A stretch of 64,000 nt of DNA from Calothrix sp. NIES-2098 (lineage in GTDB: Bacteria; Cyanobacteriota; Cyanobacteriia; Cyanobacteriales; Nostocaceae). This document shows positions 18,108-27,429 of the stretch, one piece after another; position 1 is the stretch's first letter; each line of letters opens with the position of its first letter. The notes beneath the pieces are model-generated. The model made no database searches and was not told where the DNA came from. It worked only from the letters and a program-made list of their open reading frames with translations. A program made the translations under genes and the position numbers. The stretch spans positions 8,187,001 to 8,251,000 of the forward strand of contig AP018172.1 of NCBI GenBank assembly GCA_002368175.1, read 5' to 3'.

Positions 18108-18545
18108 TTACTCACCAGAAATTTGGACAAATACTGTACGTTTACGCGGGCCATCTAACTCAAAAAATAATACTGATTGCCAAGTTCCCAAAGCTAATTT
18201 GCCATTAACAATCGGAATAACTTCGCTAGTGTTTAGCATCATAGCCATTAAATGAGAATGAGCATTCATCGGTTCGTCTTCTGGTACAACCCTTAAATGC
18301 AGATCGTTATGTAAATATCGCTCCGATTCAGGTGCTAATTTCCCTAGAAAGACTTTCACGTCTTCTAATAAGCGTTCTTCATTTTCATTAATAGCTAAAG
18401 CTGTTGTGGTATGTCGAGAAAAAACTAAAGCTTGCCCATTTTGAATAAATGTCGCATTAATTAAATCTTGAATTTGTGGGGTAATGTTATGAATATTTAT
18501 CCCTTGTTCAGTTGGAATTTCAATTAGCTGATTAACGATTGCCAT
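18108..18545 (-). CDS. yjbQ: YjbQ/UPF0047 family protein
   Basis: A 145-residue protein of the UPF0047 family (trimeric, metal-binding). Signatures FSRHTTTAL, NAHSHLMAMML and GTWQSVLFFELDGPR are intact; the last matches the family's conserved C-terminal GTWQ...E.DGPR segment. E. coli YjbQ has weak thiamine-phosphate synthase activity in vitro; the natural reaction is not settled. It starts 25 bp after the aminotransferase stop on the same strand, so the CcmK paralogue, aminotransferase and YjbQ are likely co-transcribed. Confidence 0.9.
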   Translation of the reverse strand: MAIVNQLIEIPTEQGINIHNITPQIQDLINATFIQNGQALVFSRHTTTALAINENEERLLEDVKVFLGKLAPESERYLHNDLHLRVVPEDEPMNAHSHLMAMMLNTSEVIPIVNGKLALGTWQSVLFFELDGPRKRTVFVQISGE

Positions 18546-18569
18546 ATCTTTAATTACAAATTATCTTGA

Positions 18570-19739
18570 CTAATTCCCTAATATTTTTTGCAAACCTTGA
18601 ACTAATCTTTCTATACCTGCTTTTGCTGTTTCTTGCTGCAACGCACCGTAAGCTACACGCAGATAACATCTATCTTCCATGCCAAAGGTTGTACCGGGAA
18701 TAACTGCTACTTGATGTTCCTTGATTAATCTTTTAACTAACTCAAAAGCATTGATTTGGGTATGAACTTTGATAAAAAAGTAGAAAGCACCATCAGCAGG
18801 AGTAATAGTACACAAGCCTTGTAAACGATTGAGAGATTCCAGTACTAATTTTCGCACTTTGGCGATCGCACCAATATTTTCTTTAAAATATTCATCTTTT
18901 GCTTGCAATGCTCCCAAAGCTGCATATTGAGAAATAACTGGCGCACAAATCAAAATTGTATCTTGAACTTTTTTGACAGCAACTAGCAGGTGTTGCGGAA
19001 TCACCATGTAACCTATACGCCAGCTAGCAAAACCATAGGCTTTAGACAGGCTGTATAGGGAAATGGTGTAGTCGCTACTACCAGCAAAAGCCGCAGGAGA
19101 AATGTGTTTTACTCCGTTATAGGTAAAGTATTCATAGGCTTCATCGCTAATATGATAAATGCTGCGAGTGCCACATAATTGATTAACTTCCCTTAATGCC
19201 GCTTCTGAATACACCACTCCTGTAGGATTATTCGGAGAAATTGTAACTATAGCACGTGTTTTTGGCGTAATTGCTTGGGCGATCGCTTCTGGACGCAGTT
19301 GGTAATTTTCATCCGTCTCTACTAATACTGGACGACAACCCGCCATTGTAATGGCCATTTCATGATTGAAATAGTAGGGCTTATTCAAAATAATTTCATC
19401 GCCTGGGCTGGTAATTGCCAGAATGGCATTCATAAAACCCATGTTGCTTCCAGCCGTGACAACTATGCAGTTTTCTTTGTTAATTTCAATACCATTAAAA
19501 GCTTCTAACTTGGCAGCTAATGCTGCTACTAATGGTGGAATTCCTTCAACTGCTTTATATAAATTATTCGTTGGTTCAGCCAAAAACTTAGCTAAAAACT
19601 CTACTGCTTGGGGTGGTGGACTGTAAGAAACCACACCTTGTCCTAAAGAAATGGTTCCAGGAGTGTTTTGAATCAGTTCCCCAACCACGGGAATGATTGG
19701 CGATTGTACCGCCTGCATACGTGATGTTAGGGATTCCAT
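18570..19739 (-). CDS. PLP-dependent class I/II aminotransferase
   Basis: This 389-residue fold-type I aminotransferase is probably of the aspartate/aromatic subgroup. The pyridoxal-phosphate Lys lies in SLSKAYG (K233); other family signatures are SPNNPTGVVY, DEAYEYF and the C-terminal CYLRVAYG with the substrate-carboxylate Arg. The length is normal and the protein should be soluble. It begins 9 bp after the stop of a CcmK-type shell protein gene and is followed after 24 bp by yjbQ. The tight spacing implies one transcript; whether it has any link to the carboxysome is unclear. The amino donor and acceptor cannot be read from the sequence. Confidence 0.9.
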   Translation of the reverse strand: MESLTSRMQAVQSPIIPVVGELIQNTPGTISLGQGVVSYSPPPQAVEFLAKFLAEPTNNLYKAVEGIPPLVAALAAKLEAFNGIEINKENCIVVTAGSNMGFMNAILAITSPGDEIILNKPYYFNHEMAITMAGCRPVLVETDENYQLRPEAIAQAITPKTRAIVTISPNNPTGVVYSEAALREVNQLCGTRSIYHISDEAYEYFTYNGVKHISPAAFAGSSDYTISLYSLSKAYGFASWRIGYMVIPQHLLVAVKKVQDTILICAPVISQYAALGALQAKDEYFKENIGAIAKVRKLVLESLNRLQGLCTITPADGAFYFFIKVHTQINAFELVKRLIKEHQVAVIPGTTFGMEDRCYLRVAYGALQQETAKAGIERLVQGLQKILGN

Positions 19740-19748
19740 AGGAGTTTT

Positions 19749-20087
19749 TTACGCTGATAGGGGCGGGGGAAACCGGATATCGGCACTGAACTGTTCAACA
19801 TTGACACTGCGATGAATCGGTAACACATATTCTAGATTTTCGTGGGGACGCGGAATAATATGATGAGAAAGCACTTCACCACCATTAACTCGTCCTACCG
19901 CCTCTAATCCTACAGCTACCGCAACATTTACTTCTCCCACTTCCCCCCGAATTAACACTGTAATCCGTCCCAGATCGGTATTTTCATATCCTACAAGAGT
20001 GACGCGGGCAGCTTTACACATAGCATCTCCCGCTTCCACAGCTGCGGGAACGCCATAAACTTCAATCATGCCAAGTGCCAGTGTCAT
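19749..20087 (-). CDS. CcmK-type carboxysome shell protein paralogue (BMC domain)
   Basis: A single BMC domain of 112 residues that should form hexameric shell tiles of the beta-carboxysome. The core is clearly CcmK: ARVTLVGYE, RGEV, RVNGGEVLSHHII and PRPHENLEYVLPI. It lies far from a main ccm cluster, like the satellite ccmK3-ccmK6 paralogues. The central pore loop differs from CcmK1/K2: where those read K-I-G-S before G-R, this has N36-T-D-L39, giving a more acidic pore. The C-terminus is extended and ends in FPPPLSA. I cannot assign the paralogue number with confidence. It lies first in a string with the aminotransferase and yjbQ. Confidence 0.88.
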   Translation of the reverse strand: MTLALGMIEVYGVPAAVEAGDAMCKAARVTLVGYENTDLGRITVLIRGEVGEVNVAVAVGLEAVGRVNGGEVLSHHIIPRPHENLEYVLPIHRSVNVEQFSADIRFPPPLSA

Positions 20088-20263
20088 ACTGCTAACAAGT
20101 AATACAATCCAAATCCTATCACCTGTTGGTTAAGCTAATATGCGCCCAAGTTCTATATTCTATAGTTCAGACTGTCATTGTATTTACAAAGAGCAAATAA
20201 CGGCTAAATGAAGTGACGATCAAATCGAGAAATGTATTAAGTTTTGCAGATATTTTACTTTAA

Positions 20264-20653
20264 TTATAGTTCGTATACCAGACCGAGAACTTCTTGCGAC
20301 TTTTCCAACACTTCATCGGGGTCAAACGGCTTAGTTAAGTATAGATCTGCTCCGACTTCTTTTCCTTTTTTTTGGTCAAACTCCTGTCCTTTAGCCGTCA
20401 GCATAATGATGTAAATATCTTTCATGCCCAGGACATTTTTTACTTCATTACACACATCAAATCCACTGAGTTTGGGCATCATTACATCTAAAAATACGAG
20501 GTTTGGTTGTTCAGATTTAATTTTTTCTAAGCCACTCTCACCATTATCAGCAACTAGTAACTCTACTCCTGCGTCTTCCAATTCTTCTAGGGTTTGCTCT
20601 AACAACAATCGGATATGTACTTCATCATCTACAATTAAAATTTTTTTACTCAT
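20264..20653 (-). CDS. Stand-alone receiver domain response regulator
   Basis: A 129-residue CheY-like receiver without output domain. The acidic pair is D9-D10, the phospho-acceptor is D56 in LVFLDVMMP, and the conserved Lys is K108 in LTKPF. The start at 20653 (MSKKILIVDDE) is chosen over an ATG 63 bp upstream because AGGGG lies about 9 nt before it. It sits 176 bp downstream of the VOC gene on the same strand and is probably the phosphorylation target of the nearby hybrid kinase, although a separate promoter is possible. As a single-domain regulator it would act by protein contact. Confidence 0.9.
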   Translation of the reverse strand: MSKKILIVDDEVHIRLLLEQTLEELEDAGVELLVADNGESGLEKIKSEQPNLVFLDVMMPKLSGFDVCNEVKNVLGMKDIYIIMLTAKGQEFDQKKGKEVGADLYLTKPFDPDEVLEKSQEVLGLVYEL

Positions 20654-20829
20654 AATTACCCCTGATTTTTTCTGTAAATATATTATTTCAATTATTTTAT
20701 CGTTTATCGGCAACACATAAAACAGATAAATATGCCAATATTGCTAAAATATCTAAAAATTTGGCTGGCATTTTTATCTTTCAAAAAACCAAATTAGGCT
20801 AATACTATGGCATTTTAGCTATTATTTTG

Positions 20830-21231
20830 TCAATACATCATCTCGGAATTTAAATAATATTTAAATTCCAATAAATTATTAGAAGGGTCTTTTAAGAAAA
20901 AAGTCATGTGTTCTTCTGGTTTTCCAGCAAACCTGACCATCAGTTTTTGGAAGAATTGAATTTGCCGCTGCTCAACCAAACTAAACAGATAGTCAAAATC
21001 GCTTTTATATTTAAAAGTAATACCAAAATGCCGAGGATAAATTTCGGGATTTAAGTCTATCTTTTCGGGAGCCAAATGACAAACTAGCTGGTCGCCAAAA
21101 AAATTAAAAGTGGCGCGGTCTGCATACTTACGAGCTAATTGACAATCGAGTTTATTTACATAAAAATCTACTGTTTCCTCAAGTTCTTTACAGGGAATCG
21201 CTAAATGAAAGACATTTTCTGAACTTCTCAT
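20830..21231 (-). CDS. VOC (glyoxalase/dioxygenase) superfamily protein
   Basis: This 133-residue protein has the paired beta-alpha-beta3 modules of the vicinal-oxygen-chelate fold. Possible metal ligands are H9 in VFHLAIP, the His in CHLAPE or RHFGITF, and the Glu in NLLEFKYY, in the positions usual for the family. Cytoplasmic; the substrate is unknown. Its ATG overlaps the stop of the ComA-like gene by four bases (21228-21231), implying translational coupling and probably a joint function. Confidence 0.85.
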   Translation of the reverse strand: MRSSENVFHLAIPCKELEETVDFYVNKLDCQLARKYADRATFNFFGDQLVCHLAPEKIDLNPEIYPRHFGITFKYKSDFDYLFSLVEQRQIQFFQKLMVRFAGKPEEHMTFFLKDPSNNLLEFKYYLNSEMMY

Positions 21232-22001
21232 ACTAAAGCGCCTTCAAACAAAAGTAAAGTATCCGATCTCAATCCTAATCTCAGACTTTCTAAACTCAGA
21301 ACATGATCGAAGCTGATATTTGCTAAGTTGACATTAGCTCCCACTTCAGTAATAAAGTATGTTTGTAAATCTTTCGTTGGCGCTTCAAAAATTAGGTTGT
21401 CTGGGTTAATTCCAGAATTAAGAATTTCGGAGATAATTCCATAACGCAATTCTCCATTTTTTTGGCATATACCAGATCTACCACTTTCTCTCGCTTCGGT
21501 AATTACTTTAGTTGCGCCTGCTTCTAAGTCTTGCCAAATATATTCCACCCAATTATTTGCAGATAATTCTTGAGATTTTTCTGAATCTTTGTAACCCACT
21601 TCACTCAAGATTGTGAACTCTAAGGAGAACTCCGCAATATATTTAGCCTTTTCCCGGTTGCTGAGGTCGATAGTGCCGTTAGAAATCTCCATATGAGTGC
21701 AGCCAAAAGCCTTATGATAATCATAGAAATCATTCAGCTTACCCTGGAGAAGACATTTTTCAAAGAAAGTTCCGCCAAAATAAAATTGCACCCCATTTAA
21801 TTGCAGACATTCAATTTTTTGATAAATATCTTTTGTAATTAAGGAACTACACCAGCCAAATTTAACAATATCAATGAAGTCTCTATGACTATTAATTACA
21901 TCAGTAAAATATCCAGTGGGCACACCATTATCAATTAAAACTGTTAATCCAGCTTGTCTCTTCTTTTTTGTGCGTAATGGGAGATCAAGAAAAATATTCA
22001 T
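21228..22001 (-). CDS. ComA / HSA32-like (phosphosulfolactate synthase family) protein
   Basis: A 257-residue TIM-barrel protein of the ComA family. In methanogens ComA adds sulfite to phosphoenolpyruvate to make phosphosulfolactate for coenzyme M; the plant member HSA32 is needed for long-term acquired thermotolerance. Family motifs seen: KFGWCSS, FGGTFFE, EISNGTI, SEVGYKDS, TEARESG, IFEAPTKD, VNLANI and ESLRLGLRSDT. The first parts deviate slightly from the archaeal consensus. No ComB, ComC or other coenzyme M genes are nearby, so coenzyme M synthesis is unlikely and a stress role like that of HSA32 is the better guess. It is translationally coupled to the VOC gene and lies 18 bp after the GAF gene. 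Confidence 0.85.
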   Translation of the reverse strand: MNIFLDLPLRTKKKRQAGLTVLIDNGVPTGYFTDVINSHRDFIDIVKFGWCSSLITKDIYQKIECLQLNGVQFYFGGTFFEKCLLQGKLNDFYDYHKAFGCTHMEISNGTIDLSNREKAKYIAEFSLEFTILSEVGYKDSEKSQELSANNWVEYIWQDLEAGATKVITEARESGRSGICQKNGELRYGIISEILNSGINPDNLIFEAPTKDLQTYFITEVGANVNLANISFDHVLSLESLRLGLRSDTLLLFEGALV

Positions 22002-22019
22002 CTGAAAATCTACCTTAAT

Positions 22020-22832
22020 TTAAAAATATCGTTCCATTTTGCTAATAACTTGCTGTTCTCGCAGCATCTTTTCATGGAGAATAGCATTAGCGATCGCTGA
22101 TGTTACTTGAGTAGCCAAAGCCTTGATAATCTTAAGGTCTGCTGCTTTATAAAAAGTAGAATCTTCACTGCTAATACTAATAATACCAATCGCTTTATCT
22201 TTACTCAGAAGTGGTACACAAATGAGCGAGTTAAGCGGGTCAGTTGCACGCATAAATCTCGGATCTGTAAGGACATCATTAACAATTTCGCCTCTACCTT
22301 CAAGGAGTACATGACCGATAATTCCAGTAATTGGTATTAAATTTGATTTGTGGTGATATTGCTGACCGAATGCAGAAATAATTTCTAATTGTCGCTTATC
22401 GGGATCGAGGAGCATAATTGCTCCACTAGTCGCAGCAATTCTTTTTTTAATTTCTTCAATGAGGATTTTGGTAACTTCTTGTAATTTTAAATTAGCAGTT
22501 AGTTTATCCGAAATAGTATAGATGAGATTAATCTCTTGATATTTATCCAGTGCTTCTTGAGCAAGCTTTTTCCTTTCTAATTCCCGATTTGTTAAATAGT
22601 TTAGCAGCGATGCAATTGCCGTAGCTGTAGAATCTCCTCGAATCCAACCAATTACTAAACCTTCTATTTGAATGGGTACTGATATGGAAAATTTTTCTTG
22701 CTCTTGCCCTATTAAAAGTTTTTCATGACTATCATAGATACCAATATTATTACCAATAATATTTAACATCTCTTGGATGATTGACAATACTTCTGGTTGA
22801 GCTAGTAATTTTCTCAAATTCAAAGTCTTCAT
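22020..22832 (-). CDS. GAF-domain protein with the same N-terminal module as the PP2C phosphatase
   Basis: The 270-residue protein has two parts: an N-terminal module of about 105 residues (LRKLLAQPEV..., IYDSHEKLLIG) and a GAF domain (about 110-260) containing NDVLTDPRFM and LNSLICVPL. Both parts align along their length with the first half of the PP2C phosphatase at 27422-29032, so the two genes are paralogues, this one without a catalytic domain. It could act as a ligand sensor, or compete with or regulate the phosphatase; that is inference. Its ATG follows immediately after the stop of the hybrid kinase gene, with no spacer, which suggests strong co-expression. Confidence 0.88.
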   Translation of the reverse strand: MKTLNLRKLLAQPEVLSIIQEMLNIIGNNIGIYDSHEKLLIGQEQEKFSISVPIQIEGLVIGWIRGDSTATAIASLLNYLTNRELERKKLAQEALDKYQEINLIYTISDKLTANLKLQEVTKILIEEIKKRIAATSGAIMLLDPDKRQLEIISAFGQQYHHKSNLIPITGIIGHVLLEGRGEIVNDVLTDPRFMRATDPLNSLICVPLLSKDKAIGIISISSEDSTFYKAADLKIIKALATQVTSAIANAILHEKMLREQQVISKMERYF

Positions 22833-25800
22833 TTACTTTTTATCCTCCAAAAGTATAAAAAATAAGTTTTCTAAACCCTTCTCAAATCGTAAGGTTTTGA
22901 CTAGACTATGACGAGAAGAAACTAAGGAATCTACAATAATTAGATCGGGTCTGTCAGACATAGCTTTTTCAATAGAATCTTGATAGTTGAAAGCTTCTAC
23001 AATGCTGAAACCTTTCGTCCGTAATGCTTCAGCTAAAGTTTTGCTAGTAGGAACATTTTCATCTACGATTAGCACTCGTTTTTGCGAGCGTCCAAAAGAC
23101 ATCAAGGTGGCTACTTCTTTCAGTAGTTCTTCAGAATTAATCGGCTTATTTAAAAATCGGTCTACCCCCAGTGCATAACCACGATTTTCGTCTTCTACAA
23201 CTGACAAAATAATAATGGGAATATGCATAGTATGCGGATCGTTTTTGAGGACTGCGGCTGTGTCAAATCCGTTCATCCTGGGCATCATTACATCAAGCAA
23301 TATCAAATCTGGAAGCTCTTTTTTTACTAATTCAATAGCCTCTAAACCATCTTTAGCTTCGATAATTTTGTAGCCTTCGGAACTGAGATATTGTTTAGCC
23401 AGTTCTCGCATTGCAGCTTCATCATCTACAATTAGAATAGTTTTCTGCTCATTCTCAGCAACGTCTTGAGGTAGAGGAGTAGGGAAATTTAATTGCTGAA
23501 TTAAACTTTCGATATCAATGGTTTTGACACCCTTGATTGGTTCCTGGGGAATAGGTAAGCTGAAAGAAAAATTACTACCTTTACCCAGTTCGCTTTCAAC
23601 CCAAATGCGCCCATTGTGATGTTCGATAATTTCTTTAGAAATTGGCAGCCCTAAACCAGTACCTTGAGGTTTATCAGTGAGGGTGTCACCTACTTGTTTA
23701 AATTTTTCAAAAACCTTGTTTTGGTCTTCTTGAGCAATACCAATACCGCTATCAATAATACTGATAATTATTTCTTTATCTATAACTTTTGCTTGGCAAG
23801 TAATCGAACCTGTAGCTGTAAATTTGACGGCATTAGAGATGAGATTAATGATGACTTGAATCAGACGTTCGCGATCGCCAATGATTTCTGGTAATTCTGG
23901 TTCTATCTCTGGAATTAGCTGTAGACTTTTTTGTTCAAATAGAGCAGTAGTAGCAGCAAATGCTTGTTCTAGCATCTTTGGGACACAGAGAGGTTGCATA
24001 TTCCACTGCACCTTCCCCGCCTCAATTTTTGCCAAGTCGAGGATGTCGTTAATCAGAGCTTTTAGTCGCTCACCTTCGGAAATGATGATGCTGACATTTT
24101 CTGATACCTGCCGCATGGAACGCTGTATCTTTTTATCATCGGTAGATAATAAGGGAAATAAAGTTTCGTCGAGTTTTTTCTTAATTAATTTGGCAAAGCC
24201 AATCACAGAGGTAAGGGGAGTTCTCAATTCATGGGAGACAGTAGAAATAAAGTCTGTCTTCATCCGATCTACTTCTTTTTCAAAAGTAATATCCCGGATT
24301 AAAATTACTGAGCCAATGTAGCTGATATCACCATTTTGTTGGGAGTCTTTCAGCATGGCTGTAGCTACAGCTTTACCAATGCGTCCTTGAGCCAGTTCTA
24401 CCTCAGCAGCGAACATTTCCTGACAGTTACTGCTAGTTAGAGCTACGAGTTTAGCGATCGCACCATTAAATAGCGTTTGTGCATCCATACCGACAAAATT
24501 CTCGTCTGCTAGCTCCAAAAAGCTGGTAAGCGCTGGGTTGTATTGAGCAATCTTGCCATCGGGATCTACGACTAGCAAAGCATCGCCCAAACTCTTGATA
24601 ATGGCACTGACGTACCCCAAGGTATCTTGTAATTGGGTGGTGGTAGCTGTTAATTGCTCGGCTTGATTGCTGACAATCTCAAACTGTTCTTGGGTTTGGG
24701 TATAAAGTTGTGCCTGTTTGATGGCGATCGCTACTTGATCGGCTACAACTTCCAACAGTTCAACTTCCCATTCTTGCCACACCCAAGCATGGGAGCGAGA
24801 GCATATCAGATAACCAGGATCTCGATTGCCAGGAATTAAGACAGGTAAAGCTATACAACTACCGATTTGGGCTTGCTGACTGGCAGCGTTCGCCTTGACT
24901 TCGTTGCAACGTACAATCTGCTTTTGCCCCAAGCGATCGGCCAAGTCACCAAAGTATTCCAAATTCAAAATTCCAGCGATCGCATCCAGATTTGGCAACC
25001 GATGCTCGCAAGTGACTTCTAGACTGCGATTTTCTGGGTGATACCAACCGAACATGACGCGGTTGAGATCGAGGAGATTGGCAACTTCATTCACCGTAGT
25101 TTGCAAGGTGGTTTGCAGATCCAAAGACTCCCGAATGCGAGCTGTGATGCGATTCACCAGCCCCTCTTGCTCGGCTTGGGCACGGGTACGCTCAAAGGCT
25201 TTGATTTGGCGTATGGCTGTAATGGTGGCTAATACCAACAAACCTCCTACCACCACCGCCAGCAGATTAAGAGCATAAAGATTTTCTTCTAGCTTCTCAC
25301 GGGGAATCACCAATGCCACTGACCACTTGGCATATTTGAGAGGAGTATAAGCTACGTAAACCGAGCTTTTCTGTCCTTGAAACTGCACTAATTGAGTTCC
25401 GTGCTTGCCATTAACCATGTTCTGGGCAATTTTGGCTAACACTGGATCTGGTGCATTAAAGAAACTTTTTTTCTGGTCGATAGTTGTATCCTGATGCGCG
25501 ATCGGAAATCCTTGAGAATCGAGGGCAAAGGCGTAACTTCCTTGGCTGAAGCGGGTCTTTGCAATGACTTCCGAAATTCGGTTTACAGCTACTTGACCGG
25601 AGAGTTCGCCAATGGGTTTGGGCTTTTGGTCAGCATTAGTGGCAATACCTAATGCTTGTAAACTACGGGCACGAACTTGAGCCGCTTCAGCATCCAGTGA
25701 AACGTGTCGTAAAGGTGACACTGACCAAATCGGTACGGCAATGTTGACATGGCGGATACCTGTAGAGCGAGAAACAACCGGATCGTCTACAAGAGTATTG

Positions 25801-26246
25801 CCGATGATTGCTTGCTGAAAATGGCGGCGATCGCTAATATTTCGATCCTTAACAAAACCAGCTTTAGTAGTGTAGTAAGAGCCATTTGGTAAAGCCAGCA
25901 AAAATGAATTTATATCTGGCAAATGATTAACTTCCAGTTGCAGGTAAGGTTCTGCCTGCGACCAGTTTAAACTGCGTACTGCTTGATTATTAGCTACAAC
26001 TTCCACTTGTGCTAACAGCGTCGCCAACCACTGATCGATTTCATATCCCGCCTGCTGTACCCGCAACAGGGCATTTTCCTGTAACCCTTTTAATATCAGG
26101 TTCCTGACAAACCAATAGCTGGCTACAGCAGTTGTTCCTACTACTAAGATCATGCCAGCGATTAATAAAAAGGAAACATTACGGCGAGACTGCCACGGGT
26201 ATTTATATTTATGCCGCCAGAAATTTAGTTTGCACCAATTAGACAT
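22833..26246 (-). CDS. Membrane hybrid histidine kinase (dCache-GAF-PAS-HisKA-HATPase-REC-REC)
   Basis: The 1137-residue membrane sensor has TM1 at about residues 24-47, an extracytoplasmic dCache-like domain (about 50-320) and TM2 at about 325-345. Inside come GAF (about 370-515), a coiled linker, PAS (about 540-650), HisKA with H672 in VSHELRTP, HATPase with DSGIGI and GTGLGLPIS, a complete receiver (D985 in LLDVMMP, Lys in NKPI) and a final receiver. The last receiver is incomplete: it keeps its acidic start (LIVDEN) and LIIVDSL, but ends about 75 residues in, before the conserved Lys. The start is the first ATG after a short spacer behind the AEC gene. Probable partners are the receiver at 20264-20653 and the GAF and PP2C proteins of the same operon. 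Confidence 0.92.
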   Translation of the reverse strand: MSNWCKLNFWRHKYKYPWQSRRNVSFLLIAGMILVVGTTAVASYWFVRNLILKGLQENALLRVQQAGYEIDQWLATLLAQVEVVANNQAVRSLNWSQAEPYLQLEVNHLPDINSFLLALPNGSYYTTKAGFVKDRNISDRRHFQQAIIGNTLVDDPVVSRSTGIRHVNIAVPIWSVSPLRHVSLDAEAAQVRARSLQALGIATNADQKPKPIGELSGQVAVNRISEVIAKTRFSQGSYAFALDSQGFPIAHQDTTIDQKKSFFNAPDPVLAKIAQNMVNGKHGTQLVQFQGQKSSVYVAYTPLKYAKWSVALVIPREKLEENLYALNLLAVVVGGLLVLATITAIRQIKAFERTRAQAEQEGLVNRITARIRESLDLQTTLQTTVNEVANLLDLNRVMFGWYHPENRSLEVTCEHRLPNLDAIAGILNLEYFGDLADRLGQKQIVRCNEVKANAASQQAQIGSCIALPVLIPGNRDPGYLICSRSHAWVWQEWEVELLEVVADQVAIAIKQAQLYTQTQEQFEIVSNQAEQLTATTTQLQDTLGYVSAIIKSLGDALLVVDPDGKIAQYNPALTSFLELADENFVGMDAQTLFNGAIAKLVALTSSNCQEMFAAEVELAQGRIGKAVATAMLKDSQQNGDISYIGSVILIRDITFEKEVDRMKTDFISTVSHELRTPLTSVIGFAKLIKKKLDETLFPLLSTDDKKIQRSMRQVSENVSIIISEGERLKALINDILDLAKIEAGKVQWNMQPLCVPKMLEQAFAATTALFEQKSLQLIPEIEPELPEIIGDRERLIQVIINLISNAVKFTATGSITCQAKVIDKEIIISIIDSGIGIAQEDQNKVFEKFKQVGDTLTDKPQGTGLGLPISKEIIEHHNGRIWVESELGKGSNFSFSLPIPQEPIKGVKTIDIESLIQQLNFPTPLPQDVAENEQKTILIVDDEAAMRELAKQYLSSEGYKIIEAKDGLEAIELVKKELPDLILLDVMMPRMNGFDTAAVLKNDPHTMHIPIIILSVVEDENRGYALGVDRFLNKPINSEELLKEVATLMSFGRSQKRVLIVDENVPTSKTLAEALRTKGFSIVEAFNYQDSIEKAMSDRPDLIIVDSLVSSRHSLVKTLRFEKGLENLFFILLEDKK

Positions 26247-26286
26247 AATTGTGATACCTTTTTTATCTAAAATTAAAAGCTAAAAA

Positions 26287-27429
26287 TTAACTATCACTGG
26301 CGTCAGTTTTTAATATATTCTTAGGCTCAAAAATCAGAAATTTTGATTTAAAAAATTCACAACCAAATTGCCATAATCCCGCAGTTAGTAAAATTAAACT
26401 CCCAATCAAAAATAAATGTTGTGGAGTAGTAAAGAAACTACCTTGACATAAAACAAATAAAATCATGCAAATCGAAAAGGGAATTGATATCGCTAATAAC
26501 CCCAAGGCAAATTCTGTATCAAAAGTTGTTGGACGACGGAGATTTTCGCCTTGCATTTGCTGAATTTCTTGGGTATTGATTTGAGAAGCATAAATTAGAG
26601 GCCAAACGCTTAAACCAGCTTGAGGTAAGATGGCGATGAGTAAGAAGTTAATTCCCGAACTGGGGTGAATCAATGCGATCGCTGCTGCACTAAACCAAAA
26701 TCCCAATGACGATCGCAGCAACAAGACAGTACCGATCGTTTTTAATTCCAACCCCTGAATATTTAGGGAAACACCCACAAAAAATAGAATCAGTGGCGTA
26801 CTACAAGCTGCTAATTTTTTTACCGCATCTAAAGCTATTATTGGCACCGCTGTTTTGAGATTAAACATCACCAAGAACAATCCTAAAATAATCGCTATGT
26901 TCATTGGTTCGTTTAATAAACCCAACATTACTTTGTGCCATTGAGTTGGTTTTTTTATAGATGCAGCCGTTCTTTGATAAAACCAATACATTGCTAAAGC
27001 GTAAAGTCCAATCAGCACAAACATTTTGTTTCCAATATCTGCTACTGCTACTTCTGCTAGGCTGGTTTTTCCTAAAAATTCTTCTACAAATGGATAAGTT
27101 GTTAATCCAGTGCCTAAAGATGGAAACATCAAAATTAACGAACGAGCTTTGCGTTGGTCTTTATTAGAGATAATCAGACGTGCTAATCCAAAGCTGACCG
27201 CTAAGAAATAAATATTAATTAATAATGCTAATAATGCTAAATATAATAAAGAAATTTTAGTATCAATATCCAGAATTGATAAAAAAATCATTCCTGGCAA
27301 TGCAGCATTGACAATAAATGTTTTTAAAGCTCCAACAGCAGCCGCTTCTTGAAACTTTTTTTGCAGACAATAGCCAGCAGCAATTAATAATAGTAAGGGA
27401 AATGCTTTTTGCAAGCCCAAATCATTCAT
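26287..27429 (-). CDS. AEC-family membrane transporter
   Basis: A 380-residue integral membrane protein with about ten hydrophobic segments, matching the auxin-efflux-carrier/permease fold (PF03547). Typical features are FIVNAALPGMIF in the third helix, the internal LILFFVGVSLNIQG segment and a later repeat half with LLIAILPQAGLS. Substrates in bacteria include organic acids and possibly other anions; none can be assigned here. The ATG overlaps the end of the PP2C gene by 8 bp, and the hybrid kinase gene follows after 40 bp, so all three are likely co-expressed. The C-terminus carries extra hydrophobic segments beyond the shortest family members. Confidence 0.85.
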   Translation of the reverse strand: MNDLGLQKAFPLLLLIAAGYCLQKKFQEAAAVGALKTFIVNAALPGMIFLSILDIDTKISLLYLALLALLINIYFLAVSFGLARLIISNKDQRKARSLILMFPSLGTGLTTYPFVEEFLGKTSLAEVAVADIGNKMFVLIGLYALAMYWFYQRTAASIKKPTQWHKVMLGLLNEPMNIAIILGLFLVMFNLKTAVPIIALDAVKKLAACSTPLILFFVGVSLNIQGLELKTIGTVLLLRSSLGFWFSAAAIALIHPSSGINFLLIAILPQAGLSVWPLIYASQINTQEIQQMQGENLRRPTTFDTEFALGLLAISIPFSICMILFVLCQGSFFTTPQHLFLIGSLILLTAGLWQFGCEFFKSKFLIFEPKNILKTDASDS

